NCBI GenBank assembly: GCA_002803225.1
Contig: NXFV01000044.1
Location: 1 to 46,896 of the forward strand
DNA: 46,896 bases
DNA from: Gamarada debralockiae
Lineage: Eukaryota; Ascomycota; Leotiomycetes; Helotiales; Hyphodiscaceae
Direction of reading: 5' to 3'
Positions 21,692 through 32,197 of this stretch are shown here, piece by piece. The first letter of the stretch is position 1, and each line of letters starts with the position of its first letter. Under the pieces are notes generated by a model, which was given only the letters and a program-made list of their open reading frames with translations, did no database searches and was not told where the DNA came from. A program made the position numbers and the translations under genes.

Positions 21692-23812
21692 ATGGCATTT
21701 TTGTCGTGGTGCTCGAGACGAGTTGGTGGATTGTCTCTGTTGGCCCTGCTCTTCCTCTGCTCCTGGGTTTTGTTGAATGAGGTCAGAAGCACGAGACGCG
21801 ACACCACTGAGTACGCGGCAGCTTCCAGACACCAATTCAAATTTAAAGATGGACGACGCGCATCAAGAATCGAATCAACATTACCAGTGGTCTTCGCGTA
21901 CTACTCCCTCTTCATTCACGTTCTTGTCACGATCTTCCCCTTCAGAGCTTGCTGGGGAATTTGGGATGTCACTCGGAACTTGAAGAAAGTGGCTGGATCC
22001 AAGAAATTGAAGACTCTCAAGACTGGCCGAAAGCTTTCTTCCTCTTCACTTTCCTCGGCAGAAACTCTCAGTCCTTCCAGCTCCTTCTCGACCTCGAGCG
22101 ACTCGGACGATTTTGATTCTGGGTATTATGCAGACGTTGAGCCAGATCAACGTAGGCCCATTCATGCTGTGTTGATCCCCAATTACAAGGAGGACATAGA
22201 TGTGTTGCGAGAAACTCTGGATGTTTTGGCATCGCACCCACAGGCAAGATATCAATATGATGTAAGTTAGCCCCGCAGCAAGGCTTCAATTTCCTTTGCG
22301 ACTCAATTTGGCAGTAACAAAAGCTCATATATTAGATTTACCTAGCAATGGAGTCCCGCGAATCAAACAGCGATATGAAAGCGTTGAACTTGATTTCCGA
22401 CTATCTGAAGAAATTCCGCTTCGTTGAGTTTACGATGCATCCTGCGGATATCCCAAATGACTCACCAGGGAAGAGCAGCAATATTTCATGGGCTGCTCGT
22501 AAAGCTAGTGAAAGATACGCTCTGCGGATTAGGGACGACGTTATTATAACCGTGATCGATGGTATGTGCTTACTCATTCAAAAGACCTTGCATATGCTGA
22601 TAGGAGGGACAGCCGACAGCCATCTACCCTCTATGTATTTCGAACAGCTCACTACGATGCACGTCGAAAATCCAAAAACTGCTCCAACCACACTGTATGC
22701 GGCTCCCATTGTATTTGATCGAAACGCACACATCGTCCCCGCACTCGTCAGAATCGCAGACATTCAATGGTGCGCAGGTGGCATATCGGGTCTATACACG
22801 CGCTCCTCGATTCGTCCTCCAACTTCGGTATATTCCTTGCCTTTGGGTCTTGCGGATAAAGTTGGTGGATGGGATTCAGACTGCGAGGCTATTGGGGAGG
22901 ATCTGCATATGTATGCCAAGTGCTTCTTCGCGCTAAACGGGACTTTGACTACGAGAACCATTCTGGCTCCGGTCAGTCAGACCAACGTTTCAAGTGGTTT
23001 GAAAGGTGCTAAGGGCAAAGTTGGGGATTGTGGTGCTCGCTATAAGCAGGGCCTTCGGCATATGTGGGGATCACTTGACAGCGGTTATGCGCTCAGGAAG
23101 ATAGTTGAAGTGTGGAGGGAACGCAAATGTAGCATCCGAACTTTCAGACCCCTCCACGAAAGCAGGTAAGTGTTCCCTCATACCCTTTCAAAGTTCGCGT
23201 ACTGACAACTATCACAGCAACGAGAAGGTCGAATACATTCCAGAAGCCGATTTCGAAAATCTTCTTAAGCACCAGAATTCCGAGACCGGAGCATTTTCCA
23301 ACGTCAGTTACTACAAAGTCGACTCTCCCGATTGGCGACGAATCTTCGGCCTCTTGCACCGACTCTTCGAAGCCCACTGTCTTCCCAGTCACATGATGTT
23401 CCTCGTGATCTCAACCTCAATCTACTGCTTCCTGACGCAAGGAAAGCCTGATACACATCGCATCGGATGGATTTTCGCCCTCACTGCCTATCTCCGAGTG
23501 GTTGGATTTTTGATGGTAGCTGTCTACCTTAATCTATACGAATCCTTCCACCATTTTGCGGTCACGACTCGAAAGGCAGAGATGAAAGCAGTAGGTCTTT
23601 ATGAGGGGATGGAGAACTCTTTCTCGCATCGATCTTTCTGGAGGAACAAGCTTGACTATATCCTCATTCCCGTCGCTGCACCTATATTTGGCAGTATTCC
23701 GGCAATTCAGGCGCAGATCTCCCATTTCTGGACCTTAGATTTGGTGTACACTGTCAGCAAGAAGCCATCAAGAGCCTCTACTCCAATCAAGTCTGCGGAG
23801 AGCTTTGCTTGA
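21692..23812 (+). CDS. Membrane glycosyltransferase, family GT2
   Basis: Four exons (21692-22261, 22336-22561, 22613-23165, 23218-23812; introns 74, 51, 52 nt) encode 647 residues. One N-terminal TM (about 10-28) and a second hydrophobic stretch (about 65-90) precede a Ser-rich linker. The catalytic domain starts at HAVLIPNYKEDIDVL (about 151). Splicing at cag|CC (22612/22613) restores the key motif VIDADSHLPSMYFEQL, with DAD as the DXD metal site. EAIGEDLHMYAK provides the acidic ED catalytic position and QGLRHMWG replaces Q-x-x-RW. Three or four TMs fill the C-terminus. This is the layout of processive or polyprenyl-linked GT2 enzymes; sugar and product are unknown. Neighbour to a GT32 in divergent orientation. 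Confidence 0.88.
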
Positions 23813-24042
23813 TAGGTTTACTTTATGTGGTTGCATATTTGAGGTTGGCTTAGAAGATTAAGTCTTAGAACTTCGACTCCACACTTGATGCAGGCGGGTA
23901 TCCATGGAGCTGAACCTTCAAGACTGCGCCCCTAGAAGGCTGCATTTATGATGTAAACGAATTGCTTTCAACAACTTTGACATAATGTTTAATAATTAAT
24001 TAAACTCCTTCGTCCACTGCAGCGTGCACTTCAGCGACCCTT

Positions 24043-24795
24043 CTAGCCAAGCACAATCATTCCCAAAATCACGACGAGTGTCGTCACGAAGATCCCACTT
24101 CCCATTCCAATCACTCGAATAGCCTCACTAGTAGCAGTAGCAGTAGCAGAGCTCGAAGTCGCAGTTGAAGTCAAAGTCAAAGTCGTGTTCACCCCCGCGG
24201 CACTCAAAGCTATCATGGCCACGGATTAGCATATCGTGATATTATCTCCACTCCCCACCTATGAAGAAGGAAATGACTTACCAGCATCAGTTACAGTCTC
24301 ATTTTGATTACACTCATCAACAAACTTCTTACACAAGTCAACCAACGTGCCATTCTTCGCCGCCTCCGCCGTCTCATTCGCCAACGGCGCCTTCCTACAT
24401 TCCGGCCTATTGACCTTCCACTCATCGTATATCAGCGGCCAGCAATCGTCCTCGACTTCTCGAGCCCTCTTACATAATTTGACTAGTGTTGTGTTAGACT
24501 CGAGAATGGAAAGCTCGGCAGTGATGTTCGCGGTGATATTGGTTATTTGGGTGATGTTTAAATCGAGGTTGGGGTGGTTGAAGAGCAGAGTTGTGATATT
24601 GAGGTCCGTGATTACGTGGTTGAAGTGGCGTATGTCGTGGCAGAGCTCGTCGATTTTGAGGGTTAGGAAAGGGTGGGCTGCGAGGTAGGCGAGGGGTTGG
24701 GTTAGGTAGGTGAGTGGGTCGTGGGTGCAGTTTTTTGCTGCTGTGTTTGCGAAGAGGAGGGCGAGGGAGAAGAAGAGGGGTTTCAAGAAGTGCAT
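24043..24795 (-). CDS. Secreted N-glycosylated cell-surface protein, probable GPI anchor
   Basis: Two exons (24795-24282 and 24209-24043, 72-nt intron) encode 226 residues. A signal peptide (about 1-20, ending NTAAKNC) leads a Cys-containing helical domain with about ten N-x-S/T sites, dense at 65-100 (DLNITTLL, NITQITNITANITAEL). Cysteines near 22, 52, 107 and 117 and in ECRKAP and DLCKKFVDEC suggest disulfides. The second exon encodes a Ser/Thr/Ala tract (TSTATSSSATATATS) and a hydrophobic end with no basic tail, the pattern of a GPI-addition signal. Without the second exon the protein would end polar, so the splice matters. I recognise no named family. Confidence 0.78.
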
Positions 24796-25574
24796 TTTTG
24801 AGCAGTTTGGAGTTGATTGAAGTGAATGGAATAAACGGAAGATTTGTTAAGAACGGTTCGTGTCGATTTATCATTTGACTGAGAGACTGGCTGGGAGAAT
24901 GACAACTTTATAACAGGATTCCCATTAAAAGAATAAATTCAATAGCAAACAAGCCACAACGTAGAAGCTCAACTTGGAAAGCACCTGATTTTGAAGTTAT
25001 TCTAGCACAGCACAGAATGTCTTACTCGCCCACATCTCCGCGAAGATCTTCAACTTCCAGGTGTGTCCGCCAATAAGATCGACGTCCACATTATCCCAAA
25101 AGTTGAATCCTTAACTCCTAATGAGATTTCTCAATGGAGGGAACCTAAGCGGTTCCAAACAAGCCAACTCAAACTCACTTCGTGGGAAGTGGTGGCAGTG
25201 CTGCTGCGTGGCTGGGCCGAGACGGGAAGGAAGACGCGTCAGTGAGGCTTTCTGGAAGGCGAAATCGTGACTTGTCCGATATCCTGCCCAACCCAAAGTT
25301 TAGTTGGTTCTTTGTTTCAAAACGAGGTACAAGCTTTGGAAGTAGATTTCTGAAGATTATCGCGGGGTAGGTGGCAGCCTGCCTTAAACACACCACTTGG
25401 TAGAGCAAAGAAAGCCGTCGTCATGTTTCGGGCTGAGCTAACAAATGTGATTTGAGAGTTCCTTTTGTACAACGTGAAATTCAATGTCCATTAATATTTG
25501 CTTTAGCATAAAGGGCTGTGTGTAAACCAATGCTTCCGCCCCCACATCCGAAGTACTCTGGGAATTAACTCATA
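24796..25574. other. Intergenic, nothing recognised
   Basis: These 780 bp cover the promoter of the surface-protein gene and the approach to the WSC relic. Overlapping frames at 25063-25408 are mutually antisense and lack domains. Confidence 0.5.
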
Positions 25575-26250
25575 AACACTCGATCTATTTCCCCGCTCTG
25601 TGGCAGCTCCGTCGCATGCCATATCACAATCTGTAGAAGCAGCCACAACACTACCTGCTTGCAGCACATCTCCACAATAATATTCTTCACCATATTCCAG
25701 CCCAAAAAAGTATACGTCGGCAGGCAGAAGGTTGCACCCTCCTCGACGGTCATTACCGTGTAATCAATCAAGGTCCGAAGCCAGAGCCCTCGAATTTGTT
25801 GCCTCTGTATAGCACCCGAAATAGTGATAGTTCGTGGGAGCTGGCACAGCCGATGGGGAAGAAGCCGTAGAGGTCTGTAAGGGCACTAGAGGCTGTAGCT
25901 CCTGTTCCGAAAACACTCAGTCTGTTGCCAGCCCCACTAATTTCAGTCGATGATGCAGAGTATGCCATATTGCAATCTCCAGCGGGAGTGACCACGCTTC
26001 CAGTGTTTAAATTGTTGCCGCAATAACACTCCCGGCATATTCTAGCCCATAGAGAGGGAATGTCGGGGCGCAGAAGACAAAGCAGATTTCGAGCGTCATC
26101 GTTGTGTAATTGACGAGAGTGGCACCGCTCCAGGCGCGAATATTATTCCCTCGGTATAACAGCCAAGGTATGGATACCCCGCAGGAGATGCAGTATTTGA
26201 TAGAGAGGATGAGCTGGTCTGTATGGTAGTAGTTGTTGAGGGCATGACCG
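25575..26250 (-). pseudogene. Tandem WSC-domain protein, decayed
   Basis: Read on the minus strand, a Ser/Thr linker (PSTTTTIQTSSSSLSN) leads into a WSC domain starting YLGCYTEGNNIRA (about 26170). A one-base frameshift near 26020 breaks it between GLEYAG and ECYCGNNLNTGSVVTPAGD. A second linker (TASSPSAVPAPT) and a second WSC domain (FGCYTEATNSRALAS, then GLEYGEEYYCGDVLQAGSVV) follow with two more frame changes. Conserved cysteines are lost: the expected C is Y in NMAYSAS and EEYYCG, and S in EISGAGNRLSV. All these are G-to-A type on the coding strand. WSC domains bind cell-wall glycans; the rest of the parent protein (oxidase or sensor) is absent. Confidence 0.8.
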
Positions 26251-26930
26251 AAGTTGATGTTGAGAAGCTGGTTGAAGAAGAGAGAGTCCGAGAGGCGGCA
26301 GCTTCGACAGACGCCTCAGATGCTTCGCTCTCTTCTGGCGCTTGCGCGGCCGCTCTTTTGCCGCCGCCGTCTTCCTTCCTCTCCCTCTCCTCGTCTAGCC
26401 GGCGGCCCCTACGTGGAGCGCGCGAGGCAACCTCCTGCTTGATGAAGAGCAGTAGCTTGCCCTCGTCAACCCAGTCTCCTGGGAAGTACTCGCCGCCAGG
26501 AGGGAAGCCTTGCGCGGCGTACCAGGTCCTCTACTCCTTCTGCTTCGGAGCGTAGCTCCTAGCCATATTGGGCGGCCGGTACGTACAGTGATACTCTAGT
26601 GGCTCGTCGCGCGCCGCCTGGACCTAGCCTCGAGCTCCTGGGTCAAGAGGGCCGCTGGCGCGACTGTAGGAGCAGCAGGAGGAGCCGCCAGAGGCGCCAG
26701 GAGGTCTCTGGCAATACGGGTGCCGTGGAACAGCACGTCAGCTAGGATCGCCGCCATGATTGGTGACCCTAATAGCTTCGCTTTGAAGTGTATAGGTAGT
26801 TCTAGCGTGTGTATGCCCAGGGGCTTGACTTGAGAGTCTCGCAGGCATACGAACTGGGTCTACAGAGCTTCGATAGAGACGGAGGGAGAGTGAACGTGGC
26901 CCGGCGCGGCAGGCCTCATGATATCACGCC
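26251..26930 (-). pseudogene. GC-rich relic of a possible Crypton-like recombinase ORF
   Basis: This block is clearly GC-richer than its surroundings. On the minus strand it reads MARSYAPKQKE, a stop, then RTWYAAQGFPPGGEYFPGDW and VDEGKLLLFIKQEVASR, followed by a basic GRRLDEERERK stretch. The pattern (Y-x-x-KQ-x-x-x-x-W...GKL-x-x-FL-x-E-V) resembles the DNA-binding N-terminal part of fungal tyrosine-recombinase and Ndc10/GCR1_C-type proteins carried by Crypton elements. Upstream, IMAAILADVLFHGTRIARDL and an Ala/Pro-rich tract lie in another frame with a further stop. The identification is by eye and uncertain. The frame runs on into the Ser/Thr linker of the WSC relic without a stop. Confidence 0.42.
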
Positions 26931-27279
26931 TAGCGCCGTCATCGAACCGTAATCTCTGCGAAAACGTGCCCTGGTCGTGAGGGCTTGGCAGTCACGGGAC
27001 TCGCCAGTTTCAGTGAGAAATTGGATAAGGGCTCGATTAAGCTAAGTGTATGAATAGAGCGGAGTAGAATCCGCTTTTCCCGTCTGTAAGCGGGGGCCCA
27101 CATCCAACAGCCCAAATACCGGCTATTAGTAAGCGACATTCGTTTTTCGATATAAATACGGGTTGCGCCAACTTGCATCTTCCCCATTGTTCTTATCTAA
27201 TGTTTTTTGACCAACAAACTCATCTAGTATTTCCACCAAGCATTACCCAAGCTTCGTGTTAAGATCGTTGCTAAGTATC
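26931..27279. other. Intergenic; promoter of the three-TM gene
   Basis: About 350 bp. A TATA-like tataaatac lies at 27152-27160, about 120 bp before the ATG at 27280. No other feature was seen. Confidence 0.4.
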
Positions 27280-27960
27280 ATGTCTCCAAGACTGCCTGCC
27301 CGCTCAGCCTACTCTAGCGATGTCCGCGCCTACATTTCTCGAGCCCTCGTGTCAAAGCTCGGCATAGCACCCGACATTGCGGATGAAACTGCCAAATTGT
27401 GGAAAGATGGGCGAGGCGCTGAGCTTTGTGACTTTCCAGTACGAGCTTTCAAGTCACTCTTTGGGGAACAAACCGGCTGGTCTCTCTTTCGTATCGTCCA
27501 TGAGGATAAACTTCAAGATTGGAAACAATCAACTGTTGGAATGTTCAGTTTTTGTAAGTTTTTGCCCCATTGTTAAAGAAACCGACAGAAACAACAACTG
27601 CTAATAGTTGTTTTGTTGTCTTAGACACCCTGTTTAGCGCAATCATTGTAACGGTTTTTCTTGTTCTTCGTATTCTTGTCCAGTATACTTCAAAAGCACC
27701 TGTCCCTAAAGGCTTCAAGAAAGGTACAATTACTTATTATGTCTCTTAAGTCTGAATCTGGAGTTAATTCTGTGACAGGCACTCTTTCACTCTTCCAAGC
27801 ATTATTGGTTCTAGGACTTTCGATGATCAACTACGGCCTTCAAACACCTAGTTTCGAAGGCCTTTCGATAGCGATATTCGGTTCTATAATCAGTTTTCCT
27901 GCAACGTTTGCAGTGTACCTGTGTTCCCTTCCTGAAGTGGAACGGGGGGAGGGAAACTAG
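27280..27960 (+). CDS. Small three-TM protein, unrecognised
   Basis: Three exons (27280-27553, 27625-27723, 27779-27960; introns 71 and 55 nt, both GT-AG) give 184 residues. The first 90 residues are soluble (start MSPRLPARSAYSSDVRAYIS), with a stretch ADETAKLWKDGRGAEL. Then come three hydrophobic segments: about 95-112 (LFSAIIVTVFLVLRILV), 128-142 (LFQALLVLGLSMINYG) and 152-175 (LSIAIFGSIISFPATFAVYL), and a short acidic tail. The exon joins are in phase and hydrophobic segments continue across them, which supports a real gene. The first in-frame ATG is used. I know no family; it could be a lineage-specific membrane protein. Confidence 0.68.
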
Positions 27961-29280
27961 TCAAAAGGTCTCGGTTGGTCGTTTAAGCTAAGAATTTTGA
28001 GGACGTTTAACTTGCACGCTCTGTGTTCGAAGTTTCTTACTTTGTCCATAATCCGGAGTGATGAATACATCCATGCATTCAAGGCTACAGTCTAAGTCTA
28101 TCAAGCTTAGGATCTAAGAGGAAAGCACCGCTTTGGTCCGTTCAAAGCCTTTAGACAAGAAATAATGCCCCACGGCCCAGCTACTGTAATCAATTGTGTG
28201 TGTGTGAATGACTTTTTATTTAGGCTGGACCGTTTTAAGGACCAAGACTCCCAGTGAAGTACATGTGGCCTGGTTACCCCTATATACTAGTCATCGACAT
28301 CAAGAAGCAATTTTTCGCAATGGCTAGGTGTTCCTCCATTTTGGTCTCCTTCACAAGTAACATTTTGCAATTGAAGGTAACACCTAGTCCTTCCTATTTC
28401 GTAAGAGGTACTTGAGCATGCCATATGGCGTTGATACCCAACACTTTATTCCTCCGGGAACAATATACCTCGAATGCCAGCCCTTCCCACCTAAGGTTTT
28501 GCAAGCCGATCTTCAGGTACAGGATGCGTGGCCTTTGCCACCCAATGCGAGCAAACATGCCCAGAGCCTTTGGCCACGTGCTATTCATTCTTGATAAGTC
28601 CCAAGGATGTTGGTAAGGTTTGAGATTGATTGAAGCTTGCTACTGTATCAAGGCCGCCACGACATACCCACGACGCGCGGCAGAGTGGAGACAATACAAG
28701 ACTCGACTGCTCGTGCTCTATCTCTGCCAGCCTTCAAACTGCCCCTTGTCAGCCCTGATCTGGCCTTGACGGACTTGTCGTTGATCGCCTCGTGCAGTTG
28801 AGTAACAAGGGCTGGTCTTCCAGCAGTCTTCCTGGTCTCTCCATGCCGTGATCGTAGTCGTGACAGGATCCGATGTAGTTCTAGGACAACGACCTGTCGA
28901 AAGAGAGCCTCAGTATCCTTGGCTTTCGAATTCTCTAAAAGGCAAATCAGTTAGATTTCGGAACTCGGTCGGGATATCGACCTCACCGCGCAGCTTGCTC
29001 CAAGATTTTCGCAAGCGTCATGAACTCTCATATAACTACTAAGAGATCCCCGGTGTTTGATGCTATCCAAATCGTGATTCCTTCTCCGTTGTAGTGTTCT
29101 TCAACGCAGACAGCCATGACCTTCAGGCTTTCATCCGAAGTGGCTAATATTATTATGAGAACCCTAATACTGAGGTGCATATAGCGTTAGTCCAAAATAG
29201 GCTTCGAAAGCTTCAATTCAAAATCTCTACTCTTTCGTACAGAGTTCAACCCTTCGCATATATCTACAGCTTAACATCAG
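27961..29280. other. Long intergenic region, nothing recognised
   Basis: These 1.3 kb contain a short GT repeat (about 28195-28204) and overlapping short frames on both strands, none with a domain. Decayed sequence is likely. Confidence 0.45.
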
Positions 29281-29373
29281 GTCCTCGGACTTCCCCAGCT
29301 CTTCGGCCTTCTCCAGCTCTTCGGTCTTCTCCAGATATCACCGTACCTCCTAGACCTTCTAGACCTATCAACA
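29281..29373 (-). mobile_element. LTR end inside the acid-phosphatase gene
   Basis: The sequence from AGATATCACCGTACCTCC (29333) to the terminal CAACA (29369-29373) is the reverse complement of the LTR start seen at 46838 (TGTTGATAGGTCTAGAAGG...). The acid-phosphatase reading frame starts directly after CAACA. Just before it lies a two-copy repeat of about 19 bp (agctcttcgg-c/t-cttctcc). The far end of the element could not be found; the left limit given is only the region where the LTR-like sequence is plausible. Confidence 0.6.
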
Positions 29374-30727
29374 CATGGAACGGTCACTGGCGAAGATCTA
29401 TGGGGCCAAGACCACCGAATCAAGGGCGATCTGGCCTTCCTCAATGACTGGACTTACTTCGTCCCGGCGACGTCCTACTACGCGCAGGAGACGTTCAGCG
29501 GGGCCTACGCGGGTTTACTTGAGGGCTACGCTCATGGATCCGAGTACAGAGCGCGTTATGGCCACCTTTGGGACGGCGACTCGATCGTGCCTAATTTTTC
29601 CAGCGGCTACGAGCGTGTGATTGAGACAGCGCATAAATTCGGTGAGGTTTTCTTCGGATACAATTACTCCACAAACGCGGCCGCCAACATCATTTCTGAG
29701 TCGGCGACCGAGGGAGCTGATTCCCTCAACCCGATTTGCGACTACGACGATGACCAGCGGACGTGCGATCAGCTGACGAACCTGATGCCTCAGTTCTACG
29801 TCGCAGCTGAACGTCTCAACTCCCAGAACCCAGGCCTCAACATTAATGCCACTGACGTTTACAACTTGATGGGTATGATTTCATGTTCCCTTTAATCTCA
29901 TCGAAGCCTTCTTTGTGATGAAAGCCAAACTAACTGGATTAAAGAGATGGTTGCTTATGAGCTTAATGCCCGTCCGTTCTCAAAGTGGGTTGATGCCTTC
30001 ACGCTGGACGAATGGGTTAGCTTTGGGTACACTCAGGATCTGCAGTACTACTATTGCGCAGGGCAAGTTATACTTCATGCTGCCCAAGTTAAAAATGCAT
30101 CTAGCTCTGACAGTGCCACTATTTAGCCCAGGGACAAGAACATGCTCGCTGCCGGCGCTTTCTATGTCAACGCCAGTCTCACTCTTCTCAACGAAGGGTC
30201 ATCTCAGGGCACCATGTACTGGAACTTGTAAATTACCCTTTCCTTGTTCTCAATACGTCCAGCATATTGCAGTACTAATTGATTCACTACAGTGCTCATG
30301 ATACGAACATCACTCCCATCATTACAGCGCTCCGCATTCTCACCCCGACGGAAGACCTCCGGCTTGACCGTATTCCCTTCGGAACCCATGGTCAACCGGA
30401 AATATTGTCCCAATGGGTGGCCACCTGACTATTGAACGCCTCACCTGCAATGCCACTGCCATCTCGACTGCTGGCACTTACGTCCGCCTCGTTTTGAACG
30501 AGGTTGTGATCCCTTTCGGCACCTGTCAGTCGGGCCCAGGTTACTCCTGCCCGCTAGCCAACTACACCTTAACCCTTAACAGCAGCCTGCCAGATTACAT
30601 CACCACCTGCAGGGTTCCATCCTCTTTCCCGCAGTGCTTGGACTTCTGTTGGAATTTCAACACCACCAACACGTACAACTACCAAAATGGGCCGATTCCG
30701 TACCAGGAGTCGACTACCGTGGTCTAA
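29374..30727 (+). pseudogene. Histidine acid phosphatase (phytase family), 5'-truncated and frameshifted
   Basis: From 29374 an open frame reads family-typical sequence: LAFLNDWTYFVPATSYYAQE, GYERVIETAHKFGE and NPICDYDDD. Introns at 29873-29944, 30063-30131 (GC-AG: GG|gcaagt) and 30228-30292 join DVYNLM-EMVAYELNARPF, YYYCAG-DKNMLAAG and YWNF-AHDTNITPI. The last holds the proton-donor AHD(T) motif. Near 30383-30392 one base is missing, and the frame must shift to continue as PWSTGNIVPMGGHL, ending GYSCPLANYTLTL...QESTTVV. The N-terminus with the nucleophile RHGxRxP is absent: its place is taken by an LTR end. So it cannot encode an active enzyme. Intact members are secreted and release phosphate from phytate or other esters. 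GC content is higher than the flanks. Confidence 0.88.
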
Positions 30728-32197
30728 GAAGTTAGCTATGCGCGCATCAGATTTGGGGACGACCGAGGTCCATATCAAGAAAACTGTCCAACAGATCTCC
30801 AGCTCCAAAATACATTTAAAATATCTACCATGGCATTCTTTTCTCTTTGGGCTTCACATATTCATCCTCGCTTGTTAAATTCTTGAAAAACTTGCACATC
30901 TCTGTAGGATCCCTGCGACGGCATAACAGTAATGCTGGTGAGCCCCGTTCCTTGCTGCTCAGCAATCAAACTAAAAGTGTAACTCTCGAACCCAGCCCCA
31001 AGCCCCACTTGGAGTTGAAGGCAGCTACTCTCGCTCCTCATGCCCATGTCTCCTCTTCTACCTCTCTCACGTTTCCCACAATCCCCACTCCCCTCAAAAA
31101 TCAAACAACCACCTACATCCACCATCTCTGACAGTCAACCGTCTTCTAATTGTCGACAGCTTATCCCTACCTCTCCCCTCTCCATCGCAAGCAGATTTGC
31201 ACTATCAAACAGGCTCTCTCTGTTGCGGCCACAGGACATCAGGAACCAAAGAACTAGTCTAGCATTTAACAAAATTAGATAATAAAAGCACAGAGACATC
31301 TAGATGTAACAATGGGCTATATTGTAAGACGTGTTTCCTACCTTTGGCAGAAGACATAGAATGGGGTTTGCTGGGCAAGCAAGTGCTGTGAATTTGGAAG
31401 GACTTGGGAGGGAAGGGACTTTTATACTGATAGGAAATTAGAGAGGGAAAAGAGAGGGAAAGGGACGGGGGCCGAAAGGTAAGTGGTGGGCACGTTATTC
31501 CAGCGAAACCATGAATCAGTAGGTGAATGAGTAGACCTGAAACGAGCGTTGGTTTTGAGGTTGGTTGAGCTATGAGAGGAATAGTGATTTGCCATCTTGT
31601 CCAGGTGTCAAACAGAATGAGCAAATAAAGGAAAGAGAGAAGGGACATGAATCATGTAAATTTTTTCTGATATTTTTTCTGCAGGTTGGTACAGTTTCCA
31701 TTCTATGAACAGGCATAAACGCATCGCAGTCATCCTCGCATTATCCATTGATCCCATAAGCGTCAGCAATCATCCACCCATATCCAGCTCTCTCTCATAT
31801 GCAAGCCACCCAGATCTCCTACCATCATCTTGAAAGCAAATCGCTGAAATTCAACTTTCCACTGAATGATCATGAAACCCATCTGTGCAATTTGGAAACC
31901 ATCCGCCAAAAAAAGGAAAGGGGGAAAATCAAAGCAGCAAATCTAAGGTATTGAACGCCTTGTATGCAGCAATGCAATCGCTAGCTCGCTGCATGGAATG
32001 AGAAATGGAATCGCCGAAAACGCCCGCTACATCGAGAATTTTGAAAGAGAATCGTTGGTCAGAAATGAAGGATTGAAATTTCAATCGTTCCAAGTGGATG
32101 AGCAATCTGAATCCGGGTCGTTGGAACTGGAGGGGCGACTGCGACCTCAGTCATTCAAGCTCAAGGAGCGAATGACTGAGATCCGCGAGCTAGTCAT
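30728..32197. other. Intergenic, nothing recognised
   Basis: These 1.47 kb lie between the acid-phosphatase relic and the sulfatase stop. A minus-strand frame at 31259-31648 has hydrophobic and Pro/Ser stretches but no domain. The sulfatase 3' UTR should lie just below 32198. Confidence 0.5.

Noticed and set aside
22562..22600. Acceptor at gatag (22599-22603) for GT2 intron 2
   Set aside because: It would give VIDGGTADSHL; the later acceptor at 22612 gives the family motif VIDADSHL.
26223..26555. 110-codon plus-strand frame with Ser/Ala runs
   Set aside because: The minus strand of the same bases carries recombinase-like and WSC-linker sequence; the plus frame is its shadow.
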